A DNA stretch of 42,001 bases, from positions 1 to 42,001 of the forward strand of contig JAIKYE010000082.1 of NCBI GenBank assembly GCA_024683455.1, read 5' to 3'. Both the position numbers and the translations under genes were made by a program. Source of the DNA: Bacteroidaceae bacterium (GTDB taxonomy: Bacteria > Bacteroidota > Bacteroidia > Bacteroidales > Bacteroidaceae). Positions 17,441 to 25,939 of this stretch are shown here, one piece after another. Within the stretch, counting starts at the first letter, position 1, and each line of letters begins with the position of its first letter. The notes under the pieces are model-generated. The model was given only the letters and a program-made list of their open reading frames with translations. It had not been told where the DNA came from and did no database searches.

Positions 17441-17484
17441 TTACTGCCACACGTGAAAAAAAATCCTCTCTCGTGTGGCAGTAA
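17441..17484. terminator. 13-bp perfect hairpin between convergent genes
   Basis: TTACTGCCACACG (17441-17453) and its exact complement (17472-17484) flank an 18-nt loop containing an A-run. The hairpin sits between the CYTH stop and the phosphoesterase stop. A classical U-tract is missing, so it may be a bidirectional terminator or an RNA-stabilising element. Confidence 0.55.
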
Positions 17485-17505
17485 ATGTTTATACGTGAAT
17501 AAAAA

Positions 17506-20500
17506 TTATTTCACGCAGTCAAGCTGTTTGGCTTGTTCGGCTGTAAGGGCTTTGTCCCAGAATCGAATTTCGGCCGTTTCTATGGTCTTCTCTTCTCCAT
17601 CATTATCGGCAAAGAAAAGAGCACCAGTTGGCAATTGCCAATGCTTGGGAACTGCAGAGGTGCTAAAGCCAACCTTCTCTCCGTTTACATAGACGGTTGC
17701 ATAATTATTGTCAACAACAAAGAGAATGCGGTACCACTGGCCGTTTATAAGATTGCCGTGATATTTCATGTTGCCAGCATTCAATCCCACCATATTTTGG
17801 TTGATGAATAGACTACCATCTTTGGTGTTGCTGAGGTCGTTCTGCAACAGCGGAATATAGCTGGAATAATCATCGGCTTTGACATCCCATAGGATGGAGT
17901 AAGTATTCATACTTTCTACACCGATATTGCTGGTCAATTTCAGACTTGAACCAACGGAAATCTTTAGAGCTCCGTTTCCTTCTGAAGGTCCTGCAATAGT
18001 AGTTATACCCGCATCTGCTATATCATCTTTAACGGTTACATAAGGAGAACTTGAATCGGTTGAATGATTGGCAGGCTGTAATGTTGCAATGCCGGTGCCA
18101 GCCATAGGGTTGTCTTTGAGGTCAAATGTCCAAATGCCGATGGTCTCTGGTATGGGGTTTGGCTCAGGAATTGCTTCTCCTGTGGCGGTACCCAATTTAA
18201 TAACCTGCTTACTGTTGAGGGGCTCATCCCAGAAGCGGATTTCTGATGCAGTAATATTGTGCTCTTCACCGTTATCATCCAAGAAGAAAAGTGCTCCAGT
18301 GCCCATTTGCCAGTTGGTAGCATTGGCTGATGCTGCCTGCCCAACCTGAAGACCATCCAGATAAATGGTTGGCAAGTTGTTCTTAACGACAAACACTACT
18401 CTATGCCACTTGCCAGAGGTGAGGGTACCATTGTAGCCTAAGCCATTGGAATTTATACCTAATCCGCTGTTATGTATAAAGAAACTGCCATCCTTTTTAT
18501 TAGTAAGGTCATTCTGATATAGTGCGGTATAGCCACTGAGTTCTTTTGAGCAGATGTCAAACATTAGGGTATAACTGCTTAGGCTTTGCTTTGTGAGGTT
18601 GTTGGCCATTTTCAAACCAGAACCAACGGGAATACTGATTGCACCGTTTCCGTCTTGTGGACCGTCCACAGGTGTGATGCCAATAGAAGCTAAATCAGCC
18701 GATGTGTTCAGATTTCCTGATTTTATGACAGCTCCAGTTAGGGTTGCTTTACCAGAACCGGCCAATAGATTATTTGCATTGTCAAAAGTCCAACAGCCAA
18801 CGGCTTCAGGTACTGGACGATCATCATTTAAGGTTGTAAAGGTGGTGCTAAGTGCCTCTGACTGGTTGTCCCATGAATCGTATGCAATAACTTCCAGCTT
18901 ATATTCTGTATTAGGCTTTAGACCGCTAACAGTATAAGAGAGTTCCTGTGGCATATCTGTAGTCAAGTAGAACTGAGAAAATTCAAAGGCGCTTTTTACA
19001 ATCATATTGTCCTTGAGTACTCGAATATTATAGCGGAAGACGCATTCATTGTCCGTAGCCTGTGGAAAGGTTACTTTAACATCGTCTTCGGAGGGAACTA
19101 CCTCAAGCGATGCCTCTTCATCAAATTTGGGCGCAGGCAGACCATCGCGTAATGATACTCCGTTGGGGTTGTCATCTTTGTCGCGGATATCGGCATATTG
19201 GAACTGACTGCCGTCAAAGGGAGCCTTCAGAACCCAGCGGTTCTCGGGATCAATCTCAATATCACGATATGTGTCATAACGACGAATTTCAATGTCACCA
19301 TTTGTCTTTTCAACCAGAATCATACCCTCTGTGACATCTGTATAGCCTTCGGGATGGATTCCTGCCTCTACGGCTTTAGGATGAATCTCCGAGTATGTCG
19401 TGCTGGCGGTATTGATAGCTGTGTAGTAGTTATTGCGGGAACTGTTCGGATTGGCACCTTGATGTATGCTACGTGGATCGCCCAAAGGATAGTGGCTGTG
19501 ACCAGCAAAAACTACAGCCTGGGGATATTTGTTCAGTGTTTTGTTTAGCACCTTCATGCACCATGCCTCACCATTCTCATATTCAGCCCACGCACTATAG
19601 CAAGTCCAACGTGGTGGAACATGTGTAAAGATGAAAATGGGTTTGCCTGGAGCATCTTCAGTTGCTTTTGCCAACATTCTTTCCAGTTCTTCTACTGTGT
19701 CACTTGGATAAGAGTTGGTCCCGTTGTCGTCGTTGGAAAGATCGTTGTTAGCTTTCCCAAGGGTACTTATGGTAATGAAGGGATATCCCTTTATTAGTTT
19801 ATACTGATGTAGCGGATAATCATTCCCCTCATTGAAGGCCTGTAGTCCAGACGTATAGTTTTTTTTACCATTGCCGTCAAAGTTATCATGGTTACCCATC
19901 ATAAACAGGAAGTTATCTACAGGGTTGACGATGTTTTCCTCATCACCCAAAAAGCCCACAAACTCCTCGTACTGTTTGGTTGTACCTCCGTCTGTAAGGT
20001 CACCAACAACAACTAATGCATCCAGCGCTCCTTTAGAGGTGAGAGTCTGCAATGCCTGTGGAATCTTTACCTTGTATCCAGCACCACATGTGTTGCCAAC
20101 ATGTGTGTCCGAGATAACGGCAAAGGACAAAGGAGCCTCTTGTTTAACGGTAATAATCAAGGGGCGGAAGTCCTTGCTGGTGATGGTTAGGGTTGTGGTA
20201 CGGGGCTCGCCTGTATTGTTAAGAGTAGGCATCAAGGATAGTACGCCATCCATGAATGATGCTCTCAGCCACATGGCGCCACTCTTCACGGAAACTGCTT
20301 GGTTTGTATCTACCGTTATCTTTTTCATGGTCATGGTAAAGGGCAGTGTGATAACGCCGTCCTTTATCTCGTCTGCTTTAAAGGTGGCAGCGCCAGGGGT
20401 AGCTAGCGAACTGACAACATAACTCTGTGCCCAAGTCGTTGAACATTGAATATTGAACATTGACCATGGGGTCATGAGTAGAGTCGCGAAAAGAAGTATA

Positions 20501-20511
20501 TGTTTTTTCAT
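17506..20511 (-). CDS. secreted calcineurin-like phosphoesterase with two LamG-like modules
   Basis: The product has 1,001 residues. After a signal peptide and a beta-rich N-domain comes a metallophosphoesterase domain with its metal-binding motifs in order: SDTHVG (about 134), GDLTDGG (about 170), GNHDNFDG (about 207), THVPPRW (about 297) and AGHSHYPLG (about 335). A fibronectin-III-like segment follows (about 480-560). Two similar concanavalin/LamG-like modules begin GCWTFDNANN (about 570) and GIWTFDLKDN (about 790), apparently an internal duplication. It is probably a cell-surface phosphodiesterase or phosphatase that binds glycans; the substrate is unknown. The signal peptide contains an in-frame repeat insertion (see 20439-20463). 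It is the second gene after the ricin-like protein, with a 20-bp gap. Confidence 0.88.
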   Translation of the reverse strand: MKKHILLFATLLMTPWSMFNIQCSTTWAQSYVVSSLATPGAATFKADEIKDGVITLPFTMTMKKITVDTNQAVSVKSGAMWLRASFMDGVLSLMPTLNNTGEPRTTTLTITSKDFRPLIITVKQEAPLSFAVISDTHVGNTCGAGYKVKIPQALQTLTSKGALDALVVVGDLTDGGTTKQYEEFVGFLGDEENIVNPVDNFLFMMGNHDNFDGNGKKNYTSGLQAFNEGNDYPLHQYKLIKGYPFITISTLGKANNDLSNDDNGTNSYPSDTVEELERMLAKATEDAPGKPIFIFTHVPPRWTCYSAWAEYENGEAWCMKVLNKTLNKYPQAVVFAGHSHYPLGDPRSIHQGANPNSSRNNYYTAINTASTTYSEIHPKAVEAGIHPEGYTDVTEGMILVEKTNGDIEIRRYDTYRDIEIDPENRWVLKAPFDGSQFQYADIRDKDDNPNGVSLRDGLPAPKFDEEASLEVVPSEDDVKVTFPQATDNECVFRYNIRVLKDNMIVKSAFEFSQFYLTTDMPQELSYTVSGLKPNTEYKLEVIAYDSWDNQSEALSTTFTTLNDDRPVPEAVGCWTFDNANNLLAGSGKATLTGAVIKSGNLNTSADLASIGITPVDGPQDGNGAISIPVGSGLKMANNLTKQSLSSYTLMFDICSKELSGYTALYQNDLTNKKDGSFFIHNSGLGINSNGLGYNGTLTSGKWHRVVFVVKNNLPTIYLDGLQVGQAASANATNWQMGTGALFFLDDNGEEHNITASEIRFWDEPLNSKQVIKLGTATGEAIPEPNPIPETIGIWTFDLKDNPMAGTGIATLQPANHSTDSSSPYVTVKDDIADAGITTIAGPSEGNGALKISVGSSLKLTSNIGVESMNTYSILWDVKADDYSSYIPLLQNDLSNTKDGSLFINQNMVGLNAGNMKYHGNLINGQWYRILFVVDNNYATVYVNGEKVGFSTSAVPKHWQLPTGALFFADNDGEEKTIETAEIRFWDKALTAEQAKQLDCVK
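20439..20463. repeat. AATGTTCAAT-type repeat inside a signal peptide
   Basis: A near-palindromic series of TTGAACATTGAA-type units lies within the coding region of the phosphoesterase signal peptide. On the coding strand it gives SMFNIQCSTTW between two Trp residues. The same repeat family lies upstream of dut (8157-8188). Confidence 0.8.
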
Positions 20512-20531
20512 TGTTTTAAATAGCTTTATTC

Positions 20532-21272
20532 TTAGTTAACAAAAATCTTTACGGTTTTCTCTCCTATCTTCACCATGTAAACGCCAGTAGCCAGTCGGGT
20601 AGTGCGGGGCATTTCTACACCTTGAGCATTAAATAATTGCCATTTGGCACCACTTACGCTGATACGTTTGTTGGTTACGCGGATAACAGACTTTGTGCTT
20701 TGGGCTGTTCCTATACCGGTTTGTGAATCAATCTCCACGGGAAGAAACTTCCATCCTATGACAGATGTACTCAGGTTCTCTTCGGGGTAGGAAATGGGTA
20801 ATGCATCCATGTCGACAACGGCAAGACAGCGGTTTACATCATCATCTTCTACGCTCTCTATCTTAAAAGCATTGTCTCCCAAGGATGTTATGGTAAAACC
20901 AAAGGAGGTTCCTTCTGGCATAATCAGTGTAGCATTGTAGTTGCCCATGTTCACTGACGTACCATCCAGTTCTTGACCTGTGGCACGGTTCGTGATAACT
21001 ATTTTGCCATCAGCACGAGCGGTTAGTTTCCATTGGCTTTTCTGGTCACTCTCTTCAGTTTTGAATAACTGGGCAGGACAGAGCTCATCTTCTTCACTGA
21101 AGTCTGTTACTGCAAACTCTTCCATTCCTGGTAGAGCGTTGACGATGCGGTACCAATACACGTCTTTTTCTGAACTCAGATGAAGTTCAGAGTCAAACTT
21201 TTGGGCACTCGCTGTCAGCGAAAGCAGCAAGCCGGCACCCAACAACACATCTCTAATTGTCTGATGTTTCAT
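20532..21272 (-). CDS. secreted ricin-like beta-trefoil protein with sorting tail
   Basis: The product has 246 residues. A signal peptide (VLLGAGLLLSLTASAQ) is followed by about 150 residues resembling RICIN-type beta-trefoil sequence, with WYRIVNA, SQWKLTARADGKIVITN and a later GDNAFKIESV strand. The last 40 residues (NAQGVEMPRTTRLATG, then a VYMVKIG strand) match a type IX secretion tail. It is probably a surface carbohydrate-binding protein. It has its own promoter downstream of the B12-operon terminator and is followed 20 bp later by the phosphoesterase gene, so the two probably form a unit. The ligand is unknown. Confidence 0.75.
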   Translation of the reverse strand: MKHQTIRDVLLGAGLLLSLTASAQKFDSELHLSSEKDVYWYRIVNALPGMEEFAVTDFSEEDELCPAQLFKTEESDQKSQWKLTARADGKIVITNRATGQELDGTSVNMGNYNATLIMPEGTSFGFTITSLGDNAFKIESVEDDDVNRCLAVVDMDALPISYPEENLSTSVIGWKFLPVEIDSQTGIGTAQSTKSVIRVTNKRISVSGAKWQLFNAQGVEMPRTTRLATGVYMVKIGEKTVKIFVN

Positions 21273-21321
21273 AGTGTTTAAATAATATTAATTTTAGATT
21301 TCTAATACGCTAACATGGCCA

Positions 21322-21354
21322 CAAATATACGAATAAATTTTATTCGTTGTTCAA
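21322..21354 (-). promoter_or_regulatory. promoter with a 19-bp palindromic candidate operator
   Basis: On the minus strand the -7 box is TATATTTG (21322-21329) with a TTG about 22 bp upstream (21352-21354). The spacer holds a perfect palindrome at 21329-21347 with 9-bp arms ACGAATAAA and TTTATTCGT around a single central base. Its position between the promoter elements suggests a repressor-binding site. Confidence 0.5.
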
Positions 21355-21381
21355 GTTGGATGGAAATTTTCGTTTCTATAT

Positions 21382-21422
21382 AAAGAAAAAGGCGAGACAC
21401 TGTCTGATACAATGCCTCGCCT
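21382..21422 (-). terminator. intrinsic terminator of the btu operon
   Basis: On the minus strand a stem of about 14 bp (AGGCGAGGCATTGT pairing with ACAGTGTCTCGCCT, including G-U pairs) with a 5-nt loop is followed by TTTTTCTTT. It starts about 20 nt after the stop of the 1,489-residue gene, and marks the end of the riboswitch-controlled unit. Confidence 0.85.
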
Positions 21423-21442
21423 AATGAATCTTTATTAGAAGA

Positions 21443-24400
21443 TTACTTCACAGCAACTTTACGTCCATTTACAATATTCAGACCTCGTTGAAGTTTGTTC
21501 ATGCGTTGGCCGTTAAGGTTGTAAACAGATTTTTCTGTTCTCAATGTCTCGTTTTCAATGTTTTCAATGCCAGTAGCATCGTCATCAGCAAAGTAGAAGA
21601 CTTTTACATCGCCTGATACGATGTCAAGATAACCCTTGCCTGCTGCGATGGTAGTCCCTGTGGTTGCTTGATAGAAACCAATTTCTTTTCCTTCTGGTTT
21701 AGCCAGAATATATTGACTGCCATCTGCAACAACGTCTGTTTCTGCGGACTTCAGCAAGTTACACTCAATTGCAGCTGGTTTGTTGGTAGCTGTGGGAAGA
21801 AGATAAGCACCTGCATCGCCCCTTAGAAGAAGTGTTTCGCCAGCGCATGCCTCGGTAATGGGTGTCAGGTGTACCTGATTCTTAACTTCGGATTCTGTCA
21901 CAGCATAAGCCTGAACGGGAGAGGCTGTGAAGTCGGCATCTTTCTTTGCTACAAACGTCGCATAGCCGGCAGCAGGTACAATGGCAATATTCTTCTCGGG
22001 TAATATTTCTTTGCCCTCAGCGCCAAAGTTGTCGAAGCAGAAGTAAGCAGGTGTGTTCATACCATAGTCACCAGTGTCACTGCTGGACAGGTCAAAGCCA
22101 ATTTTTGCGACCTTACCCAGACTGGTGAGGTCAACATAGCGCCAATCGTCAATGATGAAAGCCGTAGCCTCATCACGCAAGTCTGCCAGGTAGTAATCCT
22201 TGGTACCTGTAACCTTGTCTTCTGCATCATAGCCGGTGATGGTGAGTTTGAACCAGTCACCCTTGTCAAACTTCTTGGCAAAGCCATCGCCATTCAGCAT
22301 AGAGGTGAAGGCATAGCTGCTGTTAGTGATATAAAAACCAGGGACGACGGCTGGTTTCTCAGAAAGCAGCGTTACATAGCATGGACCATTGAAGGCTGCA
22401 GCAAAAGCAACGCCATATGTAGCAGAGCCATCATATCCGCCACCCATGATGTTGTTCCACTGATCATCAAGTGTCTCATATTTAGTATCTTTGCGATTAG
22501 CATAGCCAAACCAGTACCAGTAATCCCAATCGCTCATGCAACCGCTACTGAAAGCGAAGTCGCCGCTGGTGAAGAATTCACGTTCGTCGTCCTCTTCAGT
22601 ACCAACACTGATATGTCCGTCTACGGGCGCTGTTATGTCTGTTATATCCTCGAAGGTAGCAACGGCGGGAGTGAAAGGAGCATATTTGACATACAGTGTA
22701 GCATCATTTGAAATTTCTGTAACAATCTTACCATCCTTCTCGTCCAACCATGTGGGATACAGATCATCTACAGGTTCAAACTTAGGCAATGTACCATTGG
22801 TATATAGAGAGTCAACCTCTTCGGAGAAGCTGGTGGTGTATTTAACTTGGTAAACTCTTGCCTCATTAAAAGAAGGATAGGCATCAATGCCCAGGTTCTG
22901 TCCGAATGCTTCACCTAGCAGGTGAGCTACATAGCCTGACTTCATCTGATCGTCGGTAACGGTAATCTGACCAGAAACAATGCCATACTCTTGCATTGCA
23001 AAGGCATTCTTGACATTATCTTTCTTGGTGGTTCCGCCGATACATGCACCAACAGTGGTACCCTGTACATTGCCCAGATTGAATATGTTCTCGATAACGG
23101 CAGTAGCATTATTTGAACCAGCTACGCCACCACAGTTGGTAGTACCTATAATATCACCTGTATTATAACTGTTGGTAACCTTAGCCGTTGCCACGCCTAC
23201 ATAACCCGTGATACCACCCACATAGGTGCTGGCACCTGTAATCTTGGCGTTATTCGCACAACGGTCGATGGTAGAGTTGGCGCCCATATTGGCAGCAATG
23301 CCAGCAACATACTGCTTACCGGAAATCTCTCCATCAACAGTTACGTTGCTAACTGAAGCATCCTTCAGATACGCGAAGAGTGCCTGATAGGTTTCTGCGG
23401 CATTGTTGATATAGAGCCCCTTAATGGTATGTCCCTTTCCATCAAATTCGCCCTGATATGCCTTAGCTGTTGTTGAACCGCCAATGGGTGTCCATGTATA
23501 ATCGCCCAGATCAATGTCTGCAGTCAGTACAGCCTTTGTCGTGTATTCTCCGTTATTCACTTGATTGGCGAACCATGCCAGTTCTGCACCCGTTCCAATC
23601 TGATAGATGCCCTCTACAGCAGTAGGCTCCGTCTGGGTTATTCCATCCCATGTAGTCTCGTCAGTGGCAGTCAGTGTTACGTCGAAGATCTGCTCGCCTT
23701 CTGCCTCATCATTAATAGAATAAGTGTTGCGATAGCAGCGATACCCAGCCTTAGATGCAGTCAGAGCATAGTCGCCATATGTACCTGTATAGGTGCCATC
23801 GTCATTGAGTGTCACAGCCTCACCATTACGTGTCAGTGTGTAGTTTACATCATCCTGTTCGCACTGCAAACGAATGGCAAACTGCTTAGCCTCCTTAATG
23901 GGAATGCAAATCTCAGGTATAGCTCCAAAGAATGTCTTATGTGCAATAGCAGTGAAGTTGGCTGAACGTCCATACAGACGACTGGTGTAGCGATGGTTAC
24001 CAATAGGGTCTCCAAATCCGTTTACCTGAATAACGCCCTCGTTCATCAATAATTCTGTGCTACCATCATTAGGTATTGTAACTGTAACGGCCTGAGCTGA
24101 TGGAGCAGAACCAAAGGTATATTGACCGCTACCCAAAATCAGAGAAGTACCATTGGGGGTGCCGTTATAGGTTACATAGGCCGACATGTTATAGATACCG
24201 GCCATCTTGTTGGCAGGATGGCGCAATCCTGAATATTGAATCTTCACCTGATCGCCAGGGATATAAGAGTTACTGCCCTGACGTGTGACGTTAGTAATCT
24301 CGCGATGGCATGGCTTAGCTGTCAATACTTGGTATACGGCATCACCTGCAGCATCAGTCAGTCGGACAATCTGGCGACCTTCCTTCAAGAGTACGGTGTA

Positions 24401-25912
24401 AGAGCCGTCTTCGTTCTTGGTTACACCTGATGTGCCGAAACCAGTATAGGTAGCCATCTGCTCACCAATCGTAGGATAGGCAATCTCTACATTCTCTACA
24501 CCAGTAGGCTTGAAGGTAAAGGCAAATCCATCTTCTGAATCCAGATAGTAGAATACATCGTGCTCTGCATCAACGTATTTGCCAGCCAGTTTCTTCGTGT
24601 CTTCATTATATGATTCATTAATCACCATATTGGGATTGATAGCAGTAGCACCACCACCTACGGTTACCACATAGGCTGCTGTGTTTTCAGGCCAGATGGC
24701 ACTCCAGTACTCACCGCCCATATAGGCATTTTTCGTCGTATTGCTATAGTAGTTCAGTCCGATGGCGTCATAGGTCACTAGCACGATAACCGTACCGTCT
24801 CCTACTGCTTTGATGGTTGCCCATGGGTCGCCCTCTGTTTCCTCAATCGTAATCACATCCTTGCAGGGAGTACCATCAAGTCCAATGACGGTGTAGTGGA
24901 AGTCGGGCTCCATAAAATAGTTGTTCGTAGAGTTGTCTGTCAACTCCCAAGAACGCATGGCATGTGCATCGAAGGTGTCACCTACATTCAGTTTCAGATG
25001 ACCACGTTCATTGATATTCACAAAGATGTCACCCGTCTCGTAGCCTCCGTTCCACTGTACGTCATGCTTGATAGTCTTGGCACCAAAGGCTTCGTAGTCA
25101 GCATTGCTGAATGCCAACACAGGACGTTTGGTCTCGTCCAAATTCATTGAGAAGTAGCCAGCCTGTGTCAGTCCGCCGTCCTTCCATGTGCGATAATTAT
25201 ATACCTGACCATTCGCCAGGCGATAAGTTAGCTTTTTGATGCTACCTTCGTTTTCCACTGCTTTAGGCTCAATTGGGGTAAAAGCAACGAAATGGCTGAA
25301 CTTCAGTCCCAAGAAGAACCCAGCATCGGCAGGTACTGTAATGGTGTAGTCGGCCCCCTGAGGAATAGCACCTGAGATATTAATACCACCAGTCAATGTG
25401 CCCTGTTTGTAGAGTGTCATATAATCCTCTGCCTGGTGAGCCTCACTGGGAACCAGCGCAGCATAGTAGCTGTTGCCATTCAAGGCAAGGAACGTCTTGC
25501 GATTGGCTGTAATGCTATTGCCAATGGTAATCTCCTGCTTTACGCCTTCTCGGGTGTTCACGGTCACCTCAATGGTGAAGTCAGTATCAACTGTCCAATC
25601 TTTATTGGTAGCATAGATGGTGTTTGTAAGTACGGTGAACTCTTGTTCGGCCTCTTCGGTCACATTGAGTTCGATCGTGCCATTTATGACATTGTTCTTC
25701 GTGCCATAGGCAGTAAGGACGTAGGTACCTGTAGGAACGTCAAACGTATAGACACGATTGGCGGGTTCTCCTACCTCTACAGCATTACCTGTAGCTTTGT
25801 CTACCAGACTCATGGTGGGTGATGTGGTGTTCATCGTCACCTTTACGCTGGATGCATTAGCAATTATAGAGAATATTGCTAACGCCATGAAAGAGAGTAA
25901 TAGCTTCTTCAT
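21443..25912 (-). CDS. large surface protein with GLUG repeats and DUF4465, B12 operon
   Basis: The product has 1,489 residues. It has a signal peptide (LLLSFMALAIFSIIANA), several N-terminal beta-rich domains, and GLUG-type repeats at about residues 757-960 (motifs such as GGITGYVG, NSYNTGDI and CGGVAGSN). A clear DUF4465 domain lies at about 1084-1298 (GFYITNSSYAFTSMLNGDGF, YYLADLRD, WRYVDLTSLGKV and GMNTPAYFCFDNF). It ends with a type IX tail (VYNLNGQRMNKLQRG). It starts 27 bp after the BtuG-like stop and ends at an intrinsic terminator, so it is the third gene of the riboswitch unit. DUF4465 proteins recur beside btuB/btuG in Bacteroidetes as I recall. A role in surface corrinoid capture is inferred. 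The GLUG part may bind a surface ligand. Confidence 0.85.
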   Translation of the reverse strand: MKKLLLSFMALAIFSIIANASSVKVTMNTTSPTMSLVDKATGNAVEVGEPANRVYTFDVPTGTYVLTAYGTKNNVINGTIELNVTEEAEQEFTVLTNTIYATNKDWTVDTDFTIEVTVNTREGVKQEITIGNSITANRKTFLALNGNSYYAALVPSEAHQAEDYMTLYKQGTLTGGINISGAIPQGADYTITVPADAGFFLGLKFSHFVAFTPIEPKAVENEGSIKKLTYRLANGQVYNYRTWKDGGLTQAGYFSMNLDETKRPVLAFSNADYEAFGAKTIKHDVQWNGGYETGDIFVNINERGHLKLNVGDTFDAHAMRSWELTDNSTNNYFMEPDFHYTVIGLDGTPCKDVITIEETEGDPWATIKAVGDGTVIVLVTYDAIGLNYYSNTTKNAYMGGEYWSAIWPENTAAYVVTVGGGATAINPNMVINESYNEDTKKLAGKYVDAEHDVFYYLDSEDGFAFTFKPTGVENVEIAYPTIGEQMATYTGFGTSGVTKNEDGSYTVLLKEGRQIVRLTDAAGDAVYQVLTAKPCHREITNVTRQGSNSYIPGDQVKIQYSGLRHPANKMAGIYNMSAYVTYNGTPNGTSLILGSGQYTFGSAPSAQAVTVTIPNDGSTELLMNEGVIQVNGFGDPIGNHRYTSRLYGRSANFTAIAHKTFFGAIPEICIPIKEAKQFAIRLQCEQDDVNYTLTRNGEAVTLNDDGTYTGTYGDYALTASKAGYRCYRNTYSINDEAEGEQIFDVTLTATDETTWDGITQTEPTAVEGIYQIGTGAELAWFANQVNNGEYTTKAVLTADIDLGDYTWTPIGGSTTAKAYQGEFDGKGHTIKGLYINNAAETYQALFAYLKDASVSNVTVDGEISGKQYVAGIAANMGANSTIDRCANNAKITGASTYVGGITGYVGVATAKVTNSYNTGDIIGTTNCGGVAGSNNATAVIENIFNLGNVQGTTVGACIGGTTKKDNVKNAFAMQEYGIVSGQITVTDDQMKSGYVAHLLGEAFGQNLGIDAYPSFNEARVYQVKYTTSFSEEVDSLYTNGTLPKFEPVDDLYPTWLDEKDGKIVTEISNDATLYVKYAPFTPAVATFEDITDITAPVDGHISVGTEEDDEREFFTSGDFAFSSGCMSDWDYWYWFGYANRKDTKYETLDDQWNNIMGGGYDGSATYGVAFAAAFNGPCYVTLLSEKPAVVPGFYITNSSYAFTSMLNGDGFAKKFDKGDWFKLTITGYDAEDKVTGTKDYYLADLRDEATAFIIDDWRYVDLTSLGKVAKIGFDLSSSDTGDYGMNTPAYFCFDNFGAEGKEILPEKNIAIVPAAGYATFVAKKDADFTASPVQAYAVTESEVKNQVHLTPITEACAGETLLLRGDAGAYLLPTATNKPAAIECNLLKSAETDVVADGSQYILAKPEGKEIGFYQATTGTTIAAGKGYLDIVSGDVKVFYFADDDATGIENIENETLRTEKSVYNLNGQRMNKLQRGLNIVNGRKVAVK

Positions 25913-25939
25913 GTTGTTTTAATTGAAGTTAGTTAAACA

